A stretch of DNA of 64,000 bases from JAGVPT01 sp035505655 (lineage in GTDB: Bacteria; Bacteroidota; Ignavibacteria; UBA10030; UBA8401). The stretch covers positions 53,095 through 117,094 of the forward strand of contig DATJQP010000034.1 of assembly GCA_035505655.1 (NCBI GenBank). The letters run 5' to 3'. Shown here in pieces: positions 45,022 to 53,911 of the stretch (position 1 is its first letter; each line of letters begins with the position of its first letter). A program made the position numbers and the translations under genes. The notes beneath the pieces are model-generated. The model was not told where the DNA came from and made no database searches. It was given only the letters and a program-made list of their open reading frames with translations.

Positions 45022-46803
45022 CTAATTGTTCCTGGACTTGCTCGGAGCTGGTGCTGGCCGCGGAGGAGGTGGCGATTGAATCCGTGGTTGCTGAGGCTGC
45101 GGCCGCGGTTGCTGAACCTGCGGCTGCGGACGGGCCGCCGGCTGAGTTTGCTCCCACATATTCCGCTGGTATTCCTGGGCCCGATGAATTGTGTCGAAGT
45201 TGTACGTCGGCTGCGGGGCCGGGCGCGCTTGTACCTGCCGGTCGACCTGCTGCGCGGGCCGGGGCCGGACTGTCGTGATCGGAGGATTCACAGTGCTCGG
45301 CGGGGGCGCCTGGTCCACCCCGCTTTTAGTTCCGGGGCGCGCGGTCGACGGCGGCGGAGTCGGTGGAGTCATTCGAACCTGATCTACCTTCTCGGGCGGC
45401 TTCACGACAAACCGGCTCGGCGAGGAGCCGAGGACAGGCATCATATCGACTCTGCCTGGCGGCTGCTTCACCGGCCGAGGTATCTCCTCATCTGCCGTCC
45501 GGGTACCTGCGTCGACGGTAGCGTGACGCGGAGCGACGAGAGCCGAAAACTTGCCTGCGTTCTTCGAGTAGTAATCGGACCGCGTACGCGAATCAACCGG
45601 CGTCCCGTTGGTGCTTGCATCGATGTCGAGTGATGCGAGCTGACGGATCGTCTCTACCCGTCGCGTCCTGTTCTTCGTGAAATCGGGGGGAAGATAATCC
45701 TTACGCTGATGGACCCAGTTGTGAACGATGCGGCTGCTGCCCCCCGGGCTCCTTCCGCGGCCATAGTAGTGATCGATGTACGTGTCGCAGAGGTGAGGAT
45801 AGCGGCGGACATGTTCCGGGTAGTAAAAATACCAGTTGGTGAAATACCGTGAGGGAGAGCCGAAGATGACGATGTGTCCCCTCCTGTCGTGATAGAACCC
45901 GCAGTCGAACCAAAACGGATACGGGTACCAATAGTCGTACGGGTACCAGGTCGGGTAACCGAACCAGTACGGATAAGGATAGCAGACGTAGGTCGTGACA
46001 TATTGCGGGTCGGGCGCGGCATCGACCTCCTGCTGGGTGTAGCCGTTCTCGCTCGCATAATCGTCGGCCGCTTTGTTCAATTCGGCCTCCGCATCGGGGT
46101 CGCTTTCGACCGTCTCCTTCCACGCCTCAGCATCGACGGTATTCTGGCGGGTCTGGGCAAGGTTCAGCGAGTCGGCCTTTCGAATGAGCGCCTGCGGATC
46201 CCGGCGATAACTGTCGCCGACCCGGACAGTAAGGCCGAGGTGATCGTTGAGGAGGTTGATGACTTCGGGGTATTGCAGTAGTTCTTTCAACGATTGCTGG
46301 GTTGTCTCCGGGTAGTCCCCGAGAATCTGGTCGAACATCGAGTCCGTTTTGTTCTGGATGGAATCCATTTCCCGGAGGAGGTCGTAATAGTCGATCCCGT
46401 ATTGCATCGCCGTTTGGCGGATATCCTCGGGATAGTCCTTCAGAATCGTCGTGATTTTGTCGGCCGATTTGTCCCCCTCCTCCGCCAGTCGCGAAATGAG
46501 GCCGGGATACCGGCTAAGGTTCCAGAAATTCTCCTGCTCCTCTTTCGTGTAGCTGGTGACGAGCTGAGAAAATTCCTCGCTGGAATTCTTCTGGAGACTC
46601 GCGATGCTGGCGATCGCGGAGGGATATTTGCAGGCCTCGAAGATATCGAGACGGATCGTGTCGGGGTACATGACGAGGGCATTGATCGCGGCGGAGTCCT
46701 CCTTCATCAAATGCTTCTTGGACGCAGTTCCCTCCTGGGCAAAGGCGGAGGTGCCGAGAGCGGCAAACGCAAGCAGCAGGACTAATCGTTCGACGGGTTT
46801 CAT
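45022..46803 (-). CDS. Exported DUF3300-like protein with YP repeats and Tyr/Trp- and Pro-rich regions
   Basis: A 593-residue protein of unknown function. AAGGAGGTG lies before the ATG at 46803 and fixes the start. A signal peptide (1-22, ...SAFAQ) is followed by a helical region with six YP units at residues 46, 60, 99, 124, 164 and 178 (YPDTI, YPSAI, YPGLI, YPEDI, YPETT, YPEVI), similar to DUF3300. An extreme Tyr/Trp/Pro segment (YPYPYWFGYPTWYPYDYW) lies near 280-310, and the last 150 residues are Pro/Gln/Arg-rich and probably disordered. It is the last gene of the surface cluster, 241 bases after the cyclase gene; I see no clear promoter in that gap. Confidence 0.7.
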   Translation of the reverse strand: MKPVERLVLLLAFAALGTSAFAQEGTASKKHLMKEDSAAINALVMYPDTIRLDIFEACKYPSAIASIASLQKNSSEEFSQLVTSYTKEEQENFWNLSRYPGLISRLAEEGDKSADKITTILKDYPEDIRQTAMQYGIDYYDLLREMDSIQNKTDSMFDQILGDYPETTQQSLKELLQYPEVINLLNDHLGLTVRVGDSYRRDPQALIRKADSLNLAQTRQNTVDAEAWKETVESDPDAEAELNKAADDYASENGYTQQEVDAAPDPQYVTTYVCYPYPYWFGYPTWYPYDYWYPYPFWFDCGFYHDRRGHIVIFGSPSRYFTNWYFYYPEHVRRYPHLCDTYIDHYYGRGRSPGGSSRIVHNWVHQRKDYLPPDFTKNRTRRVETIRQLASLDIDASTNGTPVDSRTRSDYYSKNAGKFSALVAPRHATVDAGTRTADEEIPRPVKQPPGRVDMMPVLGSSPSRFVVKPPEKVDQVRMTPPTPPPSTARPGTKSGVDQAPPPSTVNPPITTVRPRPAQQVDRQVQARPAPQPTYNFDTIHRAQEYQRNMWEQTQPAARPQPQVQQPRPQPQQPRIQSPPPPRPAPAPSKSRNN

Positions 46804-47044
46804 GATCGTGCACCTCCTTCGCAATACTCCGGGCTGAAACGCACGGGGTTGTGGGTCATTGTGCATCCTGCCAGAAATTTCCGGCTTTCGGCTCTCGCAA
46901 ATCATCCTCCCTCCATCCACCTCTTTGGACAATCCCACCCCTCCCTGAGTTTACCGGGAGAACGCCGCCGACAGCCCCCACCGTCGATCCGAAAACCCAC
47001 CCAGAAAAAGGTTGGCGATGAACGACGTTTCCGAGAAAGTCCTT

Positions 47045-49231
47045 TCACTTCTTTGTCATCACGAAGACGCCGTTCCAGGACTCCGGGGGTGGGGAATCGA
47101 GGAACATCATCGATCGTTGGATATAGATGTTCGACACGACATCGTCGCGGCGGATCTGGAGGGCCTGTTGGAACTGTTCGATGGCACTTTTCCACGCCCG
47201 CTTCTTATACGCGTCGAGCCCGGCATGGTAATAATCGAGAAACTTTTTCGTAGCATCGTTCTGGACTTCGTCCGCCATCGCGATGAGCTCGTAGATCCGT
47301 ACCGGTTCGGTCTTCCCGACGACCACGACAAGGTCCATTTCCCTCGCCAGAACCTCGGCGTTGACCCGTCGGTAGGTGAACTCGCTCATGAGCAGTCTCG
47401 TACCGTACTCCTTGTTCACTCCTTCCAGTCTTGAGGCAAGGTTTACCGCATCGCCGACAGCCGTGTAGTTAAACTTCGCCTCGGCTCCCATGTTTCCGAC
47501 AACCGCTTTTCCGCTGTTGAGGCCGATCCGCTGGTTGACGACCGGTTTCCCGAATCGGATCCACTTCGCGTGGAGCCCTTCGAGCCTTTTTTGCATTCTC
47601 AGAGCGGCAGCGCAGGCGTGGACCGGATGTGCCGGGTCGTCGATCGGCGCTCCCCAAAACGCCATGATGGCGTCCCCGATGTATTTGTCGAGGGTGCCCC
47701 CTTCCTCGATGATAATGTTCGTCATCTCGGTCAGATACGTGTTGAGGAGGGCCACCGTGTTCTGAGGTCCGAGCTTTTCCGCCATCCGCGTGAACCCTTC
47801 GATATCCGCGAAGAGCGTCGTGATCTCACGCTCTTCCCCTCCAAGCTTGAGAAGGGACGGGTTATCGATGAGCTTTTCGACCACGGAGGCATCGATGTAC
47901 TTCTGGAACATCCCTTTGATGACGGCTTTCTGTTTCCCCTCCGTGGCGGAGATGTAGCTCATCGCACCGGCATAGCTGAAGAAGATCGCGAAGATCGGTT
48001 CGGTGATGCTATACATCGCTCCGGTGTTCGCAAACGCCGAATATGCAAAGAAGAGGTATCCAACAAGGAGGACGATGCCGATCGGGAGGCTCCACCGTAA
48101 CCGCAGGAGCATCGAGGCTCCGGTGACGGCGAGGGCGAGCAGGATGAGCAGGGAGAGCTGCGCGCCGGCCGAAGCGCGCGAGATGTAATGACCCGACATG
48201 ATCTGGTCGTAGACGTTCGCGTGCGCGTAGCAGTTCGGCGATTTTTCGTTCACGGGTGTCGCGCCGATATCGGCGATCGACCGGGCAGTCGGGCCGATGA
48301 TGGCGACCGCATCCTTGAAAATCGAGAGGGTCTGCGTGTCTCCCCTCGTGAATGCATCGAGAACGTCGTAGAATGAGATCTCCTTGAAGACCGAGTTCTT
48401 TCCCGCATAGTCGATCTCGATCTCTCCGTGGCGGGTAACGGGAATCTCCAGCTGTCCCGCATGGACCACCATCCCCTCATCCGTTTGCGTCACCGTGATG
48501 GTTTTTGGATCGATGTTGAGCGCGCGAAAGGCGAGCGCAGCGCCGAAGGCCGGATAATAGTCGCCGGCGTAATCGACAAGGAATGGCATCTTCCGGATGA
48601 TCCCGTCGACCGAGTCGGCATTCAGCAGCACTTGACCGACACCGGCTCCGAGGGAGGCGAGCGAATCAAACGGACGTTCATCGATGTAGGTCGCCCGCGG
48701 GAAATTCAGCCTTCCGCCAGTCTCCGGAATCGAGAACGGATGAAGGACCGCGTATGCCTCCTTGTCTATGTCCTTCGCCTTCAGCTCGCCGAAGTCTTCG
48801 CTCGGTACGAACGGTCCGATCGCGTGGAAAACGTTGTTCGAAAGACCGGCGAACCGGAGGAAGAGCTGATTCTGGAATTGCGAGGCGCTATCTTGTTTCA
48901 CCGTCGGAAAAAAGTAATCGACGCCGATCGCTTTGGCCCCGCTCGCCGAAATAATGTAAAGGAGAGACCCGAACTTGTCACGCGGGACAGGGTAGTCGAG
49001 CTCCTTGAGCGTGTTCTCGTCGATCTTTACAATGACGACGTTCGAGGTGTGCGGACGCTCCCCCCTGGCCCGAATGAGCGCGTCGTACGATTTCCGTTCG
49101 AGCGCCGGGAAGAAGTTCGATCCGAGCGTCTGTTCCACCCAGTCGGTCCGGAAGAGGAAGAGAGAGATGCCAATCGAACCTGCGGCGATGAGAAGTCCCG
49201 CCACCGCCTTGATAAGCTGCTTCTTAGTCAT
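47045..49231 (-). CDS. CHASE2-domain class III adenylate/guanylate cyclase
   Basis: A 728-residue membrane receptor. One N-terminal span (about 8-27), an extracytoplasmic CHASE2 sensor (about 35-320, with DENTLKELDYPVPRD and AIIGPTARSIADIGATPV), three spans (about 335-410), then a cytoplasmic cyclase domain (about 445-625). Metal-binding Asp are in FADIEGF and GDAIMAFWG, and transition-state Asn/Arg in NLASRLE, so the enzyme should be active; the Lys in LDKYIGD favours ATP as substrate. A helical tail (640-700) follows. AAAGGAA before the ATG at 49231 sets the start. It would turn an envelope signal into cAMP; no cAMP receptor gene is in the window. Confidence 0.9.
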   Translation of the reverse strand: MTKKQLIKAVAGLLIAAGSIGISLFLFRTDWVEQTLGSNFFPALERKSYDALIRARGERPHTSNVVIVKIDENTLKELDYPVPRDKFGSLLYIISASGAKAIGVDYFFPTVKQDSASQFQNQLFLRFAGLSNNVFHAIGPFVPSEDFGELKAKDIDKEAYAVLHPFSIPETGGRLNFPRATYIDERPFDSLASLGAGVGQVLLNADSVDGIIRKMPFLVDYAGDYYPAFGAALAFRALNIDPKTITVTQTDEGMVVHAGQLEIPVTRHGEIEIDYAGKNSVFKEISFYDVLDAFTRGDTQTLSIFKDAVAIIGPTARSIADIGATPVNEKSPNCYAHANVYDQIMSGHYISRASAGAQLSLLILLALAVTGASMLLRLRWSLPIGIVLLVGYLFFAYSAFANTGAMYSITEPIFAIFFSYAGAMSYISATEGKQKAVIKGMFQKYIDASVVEKLIDNPSLLKLGGEEREITTLFADIEGFTRMAEKLGPQNTVALLNTYLTEMTNIIIEEGGTLDKYIGDAIMAFWGAPIDDPAHPVHACAAALRMQKRLEGLHAKWIRFGKPVVNQRIGLNSGKAVVGNMGAEAKFNYTAVGDAVNLASRLEGVNKEYGTRLLMSEFTYRRVNAEVLAREMDLVVVVGKTEPVRIYELIAMADEVQNDATKKFLDYYHAGLDAYKKRAWKSAIEQFQQALQIRRDDVVSNIYIQRSMMFLDSPPPESWNGVFVMTKK

Positions 49232-49318
49232 ACGGAAAATTCCTTTATGATCCGACAGTAATCCCTCTTCACTCATCCTCCGGAAGCGCGGAATCACATT
49301 CCGACGCAGAACGTTCGG

Positions 49319-51826
49319 TCAGGATTTCCAGTAGAGAAAATCCTTCACGTCCGAAAGTTGCGTCGGGTCGATGCCGCGGCGACCCCCGAAGACGAACCGG
49401 TTCTCGCCCCTCCGGATCCTCGCCGTGCTGGGTCGGGTGTTCTTCTTCGCGGCGATATCCTGAAGTGCCGCAAAAAGGAGGCTCTGGAGCTCAGACTTGT
49501 CGATCGCGGCCCCCTTCTCCGCCGCGCGCGTCTTCGTCAGCTCGCTGACGATGTGGTCGATGCCAAGCTGCGCGTAAGCCTCCTCCTGAGACGGGAACTT
49601 GGAAACGGCCGCCGCGAACGAATTCACCGTTCCTTCGTGATCGCCGCCAAGATAATCGAAAATTCCGACGTTAAGGTCAATTCCCCCGTCTTTCTTGTCC
49701 GCATCGAGAGCCGCGGTGTACCACTTGTAGGCGTTTGCCGAATCGCCCTGGAGGAGGTAAATGTTCCCGAGATTGTTCTTCGTCGAGGCACCGGAGAAAC
49801 TCTTCAGTCCGGCGAGAGCCTCGTCGTAACGCCCGCTGTTCGCGAGGTACATCGCGGCGACGTTCATCGACTTCTCATCGCCCTTTTGTTTCAGTTCCGC
49901 CACCTTCTGGTCAAGCGCCTGACGGTACACCTGCGCCACGTTCTTCAGATCGTCGTTCATCAGCGTGCTGACCTTGTCGGCCGGAGGAGGTTCGGAAGCC
50001 TTCGCGTTGAGGCCGAGGTTCGCCGGCGGGAACTGCTCCCAGGCATCCCGGACGTCGATGATGTCGAGTCTCCCCTGGGCATCGGCGATCCGGTAATAGC
50101 CGTCCGCAGCCAAACGCCACGCCTCCATGAAGGGGTGATTGATGATTGTCGTTTCGAGCGGGATCCACACCGTATTGTTCCGGATGACGTAGTCCTTTTC
50201 GTTGAGGCTGATCCTCGACGCGTTCTTCTTGTTCACACCGGTGTCAAAGATGATGAAGACGTGATCCGAGGTTCCGACAAGAGCCGTCCGGATGCCGATA
50301 TTCTCGAGGCAGGAGGCAAGGAGGACGGAGCTGCCGCTGCAGTTTGCGGTGTGATTCGCCAGCGTCTCGCGCGGGTACTGCACGTCGTCGAGGAGGTCCG
50401 CATCGGCCACCCTCCAGGGCGCGCTGACATAGTTGATCGAGAAAGCGCGGATGGCCTCCCAAACCGCCATGGCGTTAAGGACATTACGTGGGGCTCCCTG
50501 AAGCACTGATTGGTCGTACTTCACCGAGCCGAGGACGTAGCGGGAGAAATTCTTCACCGCATCGTCGTTCGGCGTGATAAAGGCTCCGACGGAGTTCGGG
50601 CGCGACCAGGTGATCGAGGTGCGGCTGTAGACGGTCACCGGCTTCACAAGACTGCGTGTCTTCTGCTCGCCACCGAGCGTGTACGTCAGCTCCGCTTTAA
50701 TCTGCGCGACGGTGTTCTCGTTGATCGATAGCATCTGCTTCGCGTCGAGCGTCACGGAGACCGGAAAGGTCTGCTTCGATGAGGCCTTGAGAACCGGGAG
50801 AGGCTGTTCCGAGGGAAGCTGCATGTACCCTGGGACGAAGAAGCTCGCCTTGACGTTGCTGATGTCGGTTTTTCCCGTATTCTCGACCGTGATCTCTCCG
50901 ATCGGATGGTAGGCATAGTAGTTGTAGGCCGAGGGGAAAATGTTCTCGACCTTGAATTCCGTAATCTCGAGCGCGCTCGGCACCGAGTAGCTCACCTTCG
51001 CTTTGGCGCCCGTCACCTTTGTATTGACGTCGATACGGTTGCCGGTGAACGATTCCACCTTATACTCCGGCATCGCCGAGAACTGTTTCCGCAGGTCGTC
51101 GATAGATCCCCGGATCCAGGCATCCATCACCGCGGCATCACCCTCCATGTAGCGGAGCTTCAGCTTCTGGATCATCGGAACTTTCGCCGGCAGGTCTGCC
51201 TCGATTTTCAGGAGGGACGCATCGGTGACGCCGAGGAGCGCGAGCTGGATGGCCACCGGTTTTTCCTTTGCCTCCTTCAGGCTTTTTTCAACCTTCACGA
51301 GGAGGTCGTCGGCGAGCAACCCTCCCAGCTCATCGAGGGCCTTCGACGCCGCCTGCGACTTTCCCTGCGATGCCTTTTTCGCCGTTGCGCTTGCCACGGC
51401 GATGATGTCGCCGGTGTCGGTGATAATCACCTTCACCTCGCCGTCGGCAGTGTACTCGACCGTTTTGATGCCGTAGGTTTCTCTCTCCTCTCCGAGAACT
51501 GCCTGCGCCCCGCCGGCGATGATGATTTCGGCTCCGAAGCGGCGCCCGAGTTCTTTCGCCTTCGTCGGATTGAGGTCGCCGAGAGCAAGATCCCGTGCCT
51601 TCACGCTCTCGAACTGGGATTTGTCGACAAGCCTGTAGCCCTTCGCGAGGAATGCGCTCTCGATCTTCCCGGTCACTTTCTGGGCGGTGGCGTCCTTGTC
51701 GTCGATCTTCTCATCGACGACGACCATAATGCGCGGCATGTCGGCATCCTGGGCAAGGAGGCGGATCCCCGGCGACAGGAAGGCGACGATGAATGTCATG
51801 ATCAGCAGTATCATCACTCGTTTCAT
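49319..51826 (-). CDS. Exported CsgG/FlgT-like, transglutaminase-like and TPR protein
   Basis: An 835-residue exported protein (signal 1-26, ...LLAQD). Residues about 30-185 resemble the CsgG/TolB-like fold (MVVVDEKIDD..., FGAEIIIAGGAQAV). A beta-rich middle part contains a CARDB-like stretch (GEITVENTGKTDISNVKASF). A papain-like transglutaminase core follows at about 440-560 with Cys496 (NCSGSS), His522 (SDHVF) and Asp528, so the triad is intact. TPR-like units fill about 650-760. Start at the ATG 51826 with AGAGGA upstream. It lies between a CsgG-domain gene and the CHASE2 cyclase. It may crosslink or cleave surface proteins. Confidence 0.75.
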   Translation of the reverse strand: MKRVMILLIMTFIVAFLSPGIRLLAQDADMPRIMVVVDEKIDDKDATAQKVTGKIESAFLAKGYRLVDKSQFESVKARDLALGDLNPTKAKELGRRFGAEIIIAGGAQAVLGEERETYGIKTVEYTADGEVKVIITDTGDIIAVASATAKKASQGKSQAASKALDELGGLLADDLLVKVEKSLKEAKEKPVAIQLALLGVTDASLLKIEADLPAKVPMIQKLKLRYMEGDAAVMDAWIRGSIDDLRKQFSAMPEYKVESFTGNRIDVNTKVTGAKAKVSYSVPSALEITEFKVENIFPSAYNYYAYHPIGEITVENTGKTDISNVKASFFVPGYMQLPSEQPLPVLKASSKQTFPVSVTLDAKQMLSINENTVAQIKAELTYTLGGEQKTRSLVKPVTVYSRTSITWSRPNSVGAFITPNDDAVKNFSRYVLGSVKYDQSVLQGAPRNVLNAMAVWEAIRAFSINYVSAPWRVADADLLDDVQYPRETLANHTANCSGSSVLLASCLENIGIRTALVGTSDHVFIIFDTGVNKKNASRISLNEKDYVIRNNTVWIPLETTIINHPFMEAWRLAADGYYRIADAQGRLDIIDVRDAWEQFPPANLGLNAKASEPPPADKVSTLMNDDLKNVAQVYRQALDQKVAELKQKGDEKSMNVAAMYLANSGRYDEALAGLKSFSGASTKNNLGNIYLLQGDSANAYKWYTAALDADKKDGGIDLNVGIFDYLGGDHEGTVNSFAAAVSKFPSQEEAYAQLGIDHIVSELTKTRAAEKGAAIDKSELQSLLFAALQDIAAKKNTRPSTARIRRGENRFVFGGRRGIDPTQLSDVKDFLYWKS

Positions 51827-51895
51827 GGGTGTGTCCTCTCAAAAACGTGAGTGGTCAATGTCAGTGCTACTCCTGCCCCGCCGGACCGACCGCTG

Positions 51896-52675
51896 CTACT
51901 GTGCTTTCTTCAATTTCGCGATAAGGGCCGTGAGCTCGTCGACTTTCGTTTTCGCGGGCTCGTACCCGCTCGACTCGTCCCAGGCCTTTTGGTACACCGT
52001 TTTTGCATTCTCCAGCATCGCGACCGCATCCGCGTGCTTGCCTTGCGTCTCAAGCTTTCGCCCCTGGTCTTCAATGTCAAGCGCCTGCGCGTACGTGACG
52101 TAGCCGTTGAATTTCCCCTCTTTCGAAGATTCCAGCTCGTTCTCTTCACCCTTGCTCAGCTTCACCTCGAGATCATCGGAGATCTTCTTCACAAGGGATT
52201 TGAGCATGGTGAGGAATTGATCGAGGTCTCCGGTTTCCTCCTCCGCGTTGAGCGTCACTCCAGTCTCCGTGGCGACGATCCTCGCGTCGATCCGCAACTT
52301 GTCCCCGAAAAGGTTGGAAAACCCTCCGAAGAGGAGCACTTTCGCACCCAGGAGTTTTCCCATTTTCTGCGACGTCCCCTTGTCGACGAGGTCGGTCTCC
52401 CCGAGGTTCAGCTCTTCGACAACCGACTGGATCCTCTGCCGCTCGACCACCTTCAAACCCTTGATCTTCGACATCTCCGTGATCAGCATGTCGGCAAGCC
52501 CCTTCTTCAGAGGATCGAGCTTCTCCTTGTCGACGACGCTGTTGTTCTCAAAATAGAGGATTGCAATCGTCTGCGGCGGAGTTTCCTGTGCGCGTGCCTG
52601 GGTCGCTCCCATCGCCGCGACGAGCAGGGCAAGGACCGCCCCGTGAATAATGCGAGGTCGTATCGAATAGTCCAT
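51896..52675 (-). CDS. Exported CsgG/FlgO-like protein with C-terminal TPR
   Basis: A 259-residue exported protein (signal 1-29, ...QARAQ). Residues 34-170 form a CsgG/FlgO-type domain: IAILYFENNS, LADMLITEMSKIKGLKVVERQ, ELNLGETDLVD and MGKLLGAKVLLFGGF. The tail is helical with a TPR-like unit (EDQGRKLETQGKHADAVAMLENA). It is clearly related to the central domain of the protein at 58331, which shares the same motifs in the same order. CsgG forms outer-membrane export pores in curli systems, while FlgO-type relatives are periplasmic; no transmembrane CsgG hairpins are obvious here. AGGAGGAAGGA precedes the ATG at 52675. Confidence 0.82.
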   Translation of the reverse strand: MDYSIRPRIIHGAVLALLVAAMGATQARAQETPPQTIAILYFENNSVVDKEKLDPLKKGLADMLITEMSKIKGLKVVERQRIQSVVEELNLGETDLVDKGTSQKMGKLLGAKVLLFGGFSNLFGDKLRIDARIVATETGVTLNAEEETGDLDQFLTMLKSLVKKISDDLEVKLSKGEENELESSKEGKFNGYVTYAQALDIEDQGRKLETQGKHADAVAMLENAKTVYQKAWDESSGYEPAKTKVDELTALIAKLKKAQ

Positions 52676-52720
52676 ACGTGTATCCTTCCTCCTAATGAAG
52701 TGATGTCGTGGATGAAATCT

Positions 52721-53911
52721 CTAGAATTGAATCCGGGCGCTGCCTCCCCCTTCGAGCCCGGTGACGTTGTTCTTCACATTCTCTTCAACGACGCTGCCGA
52801 TGCCGTACTTTCCCTCAAAGCCCACCGTGAACCATGACGCGAGAGCGAATCCAATCTCTCCCCCGATCGAACCAAGTTGGGCTTTCCCCATCTCGTAAAT
52901 CCCCACACCGAACGGGATCTGGTCTCCGGTATGGTATTTACCTTGAAGAAGTCCCGAGAGGGAGCACCACTGCGCCGCCTGCCACGTGAGGGTGTATTGA
53001 CCCTCGTAGTGCTGAGAGCTCTTATAGCTTTCGGAAACGCCCGAGTTAAAAATCTGGCTCTGCGTCCGAAGCCGCGTCCTGAACTGGAACAGGCTCGTCA
53101 ACGACCCCCATTTAACAGAGTAGACGGCCAGGGTCATGAAGCGTATGCCCGACTGGATAAAATTCTCACCGTTAAGTTTGTCGGGAAGATAGTTCGTTGC
53201 CGTAAGGTCGAGAGAGAATCGCTCGGTCTTCGAGAACGTCGTGTAGTCCAACCCCGCGTTGACGGAAACCTCGTCTCCAGGATCATACCGGTCCGACACC
53301 CCGCTGACACTCGCGGGTTGGTACTCTCCTTTGTAGACGTACGACGCCCCAAAACCGAGAATGAGCCGGCGCTGGGCCGGATAAGCGTACGCAAAACCAA
53401 TGCTCCCGTTTGTCCCCTGGCCGAACACCGGCACACGGTAGTCGAACGCCGATTCGGAGAGGACCGTGGCGACGGGCAACTCGCTTTCCTTGAGCTTCGT
53501 GATCCCCGTCGGCAGGCTCGCGCCGCCGTTGATCCAGACCCGGTCGCCCGGAACAACGTAAGAAAAGCCGAGTCGCGTGTCGGTGATTCCCTGGAGCTTG
53601 AGCGAATCGAGTGTCGAGAGGGCCGGCGCGTTCGCCGCGGTGAACAGGATACGGTTCGAAAGCGGAATCGAGAGGTAGACCGGAGCCGATTGCTCGACGA
53701 CGGTCCCCTCGCCCTTCAGCTTCCATTGCTGCTGCCATCCTCCGAGCGAGAATCCGGTCAGACCACGGAAGAGAATGCGCTCGTCGTACTTCGGCCCCTG
53801 TAGCTGTGCCCTAAGGCTCCCGACACTAAAAAGCAGGAGCAGGGGCCAGAGGAGAATGAGAACCGTATGTCGGTGCAGCCTCAACACTACGAGATGCCGG
53901 GTTATGATCAC
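52721..53911 (-). CDS. Outer-membrane beta-barrel protein coupled to a T9SS cargo gene
   Basis: A 396-residue exported protein with a signal peptide (about 1-35, ...LRAQ) and a series of amphipathic strands ending in GGGSARIQF, as expected for an outer-membrane barrel; no named family recognised. The GTG start overlaps the stop of the large T9SS-sorted protein as GTGA, so the two are made together. In Flavobacterium, sprF, encoding a PorP/SprF barrel, follows sprB in the same way and helps display that T9SS adhesin. A similar role is inferred here, without sequence proof of membership in that family. Confidence 0.7.
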   Translation of the reverse strand: MIITRHLVVLRLHRHTVLILLWPLLLLFSVGSLRAQLQGPKYDERILFRGLTGFSLGGWQQQWKLKGEGTVVEQSAPVYLSIPLSNRILFTAANAPALSTLDSLKLQGITDTRLGFSYVVPGDRVWINGGASLPTGITKLKESELPVATVLSESAFDYRVPVFGQGTNGSIGFAYAYPAQRRLILGFGASYVYKGEYQPASVSGVSDRYDPGDEVSVNAGLDYTTFSKTERFSLDLTATNYLPDKLNGENFIQSGIRFMTLAVYSVKWGSLTSLFQFRTRLRTQSQIFNSGVSESYKSSQHYEGQYTLTWQAAQWCSLSGLLQGKYHTGDQIPFGVGIYEMGKAQLGSIGGEIGFALASWFTVGFEGKYGIGSVVEENVKNNVTGLEGGGSARIQF

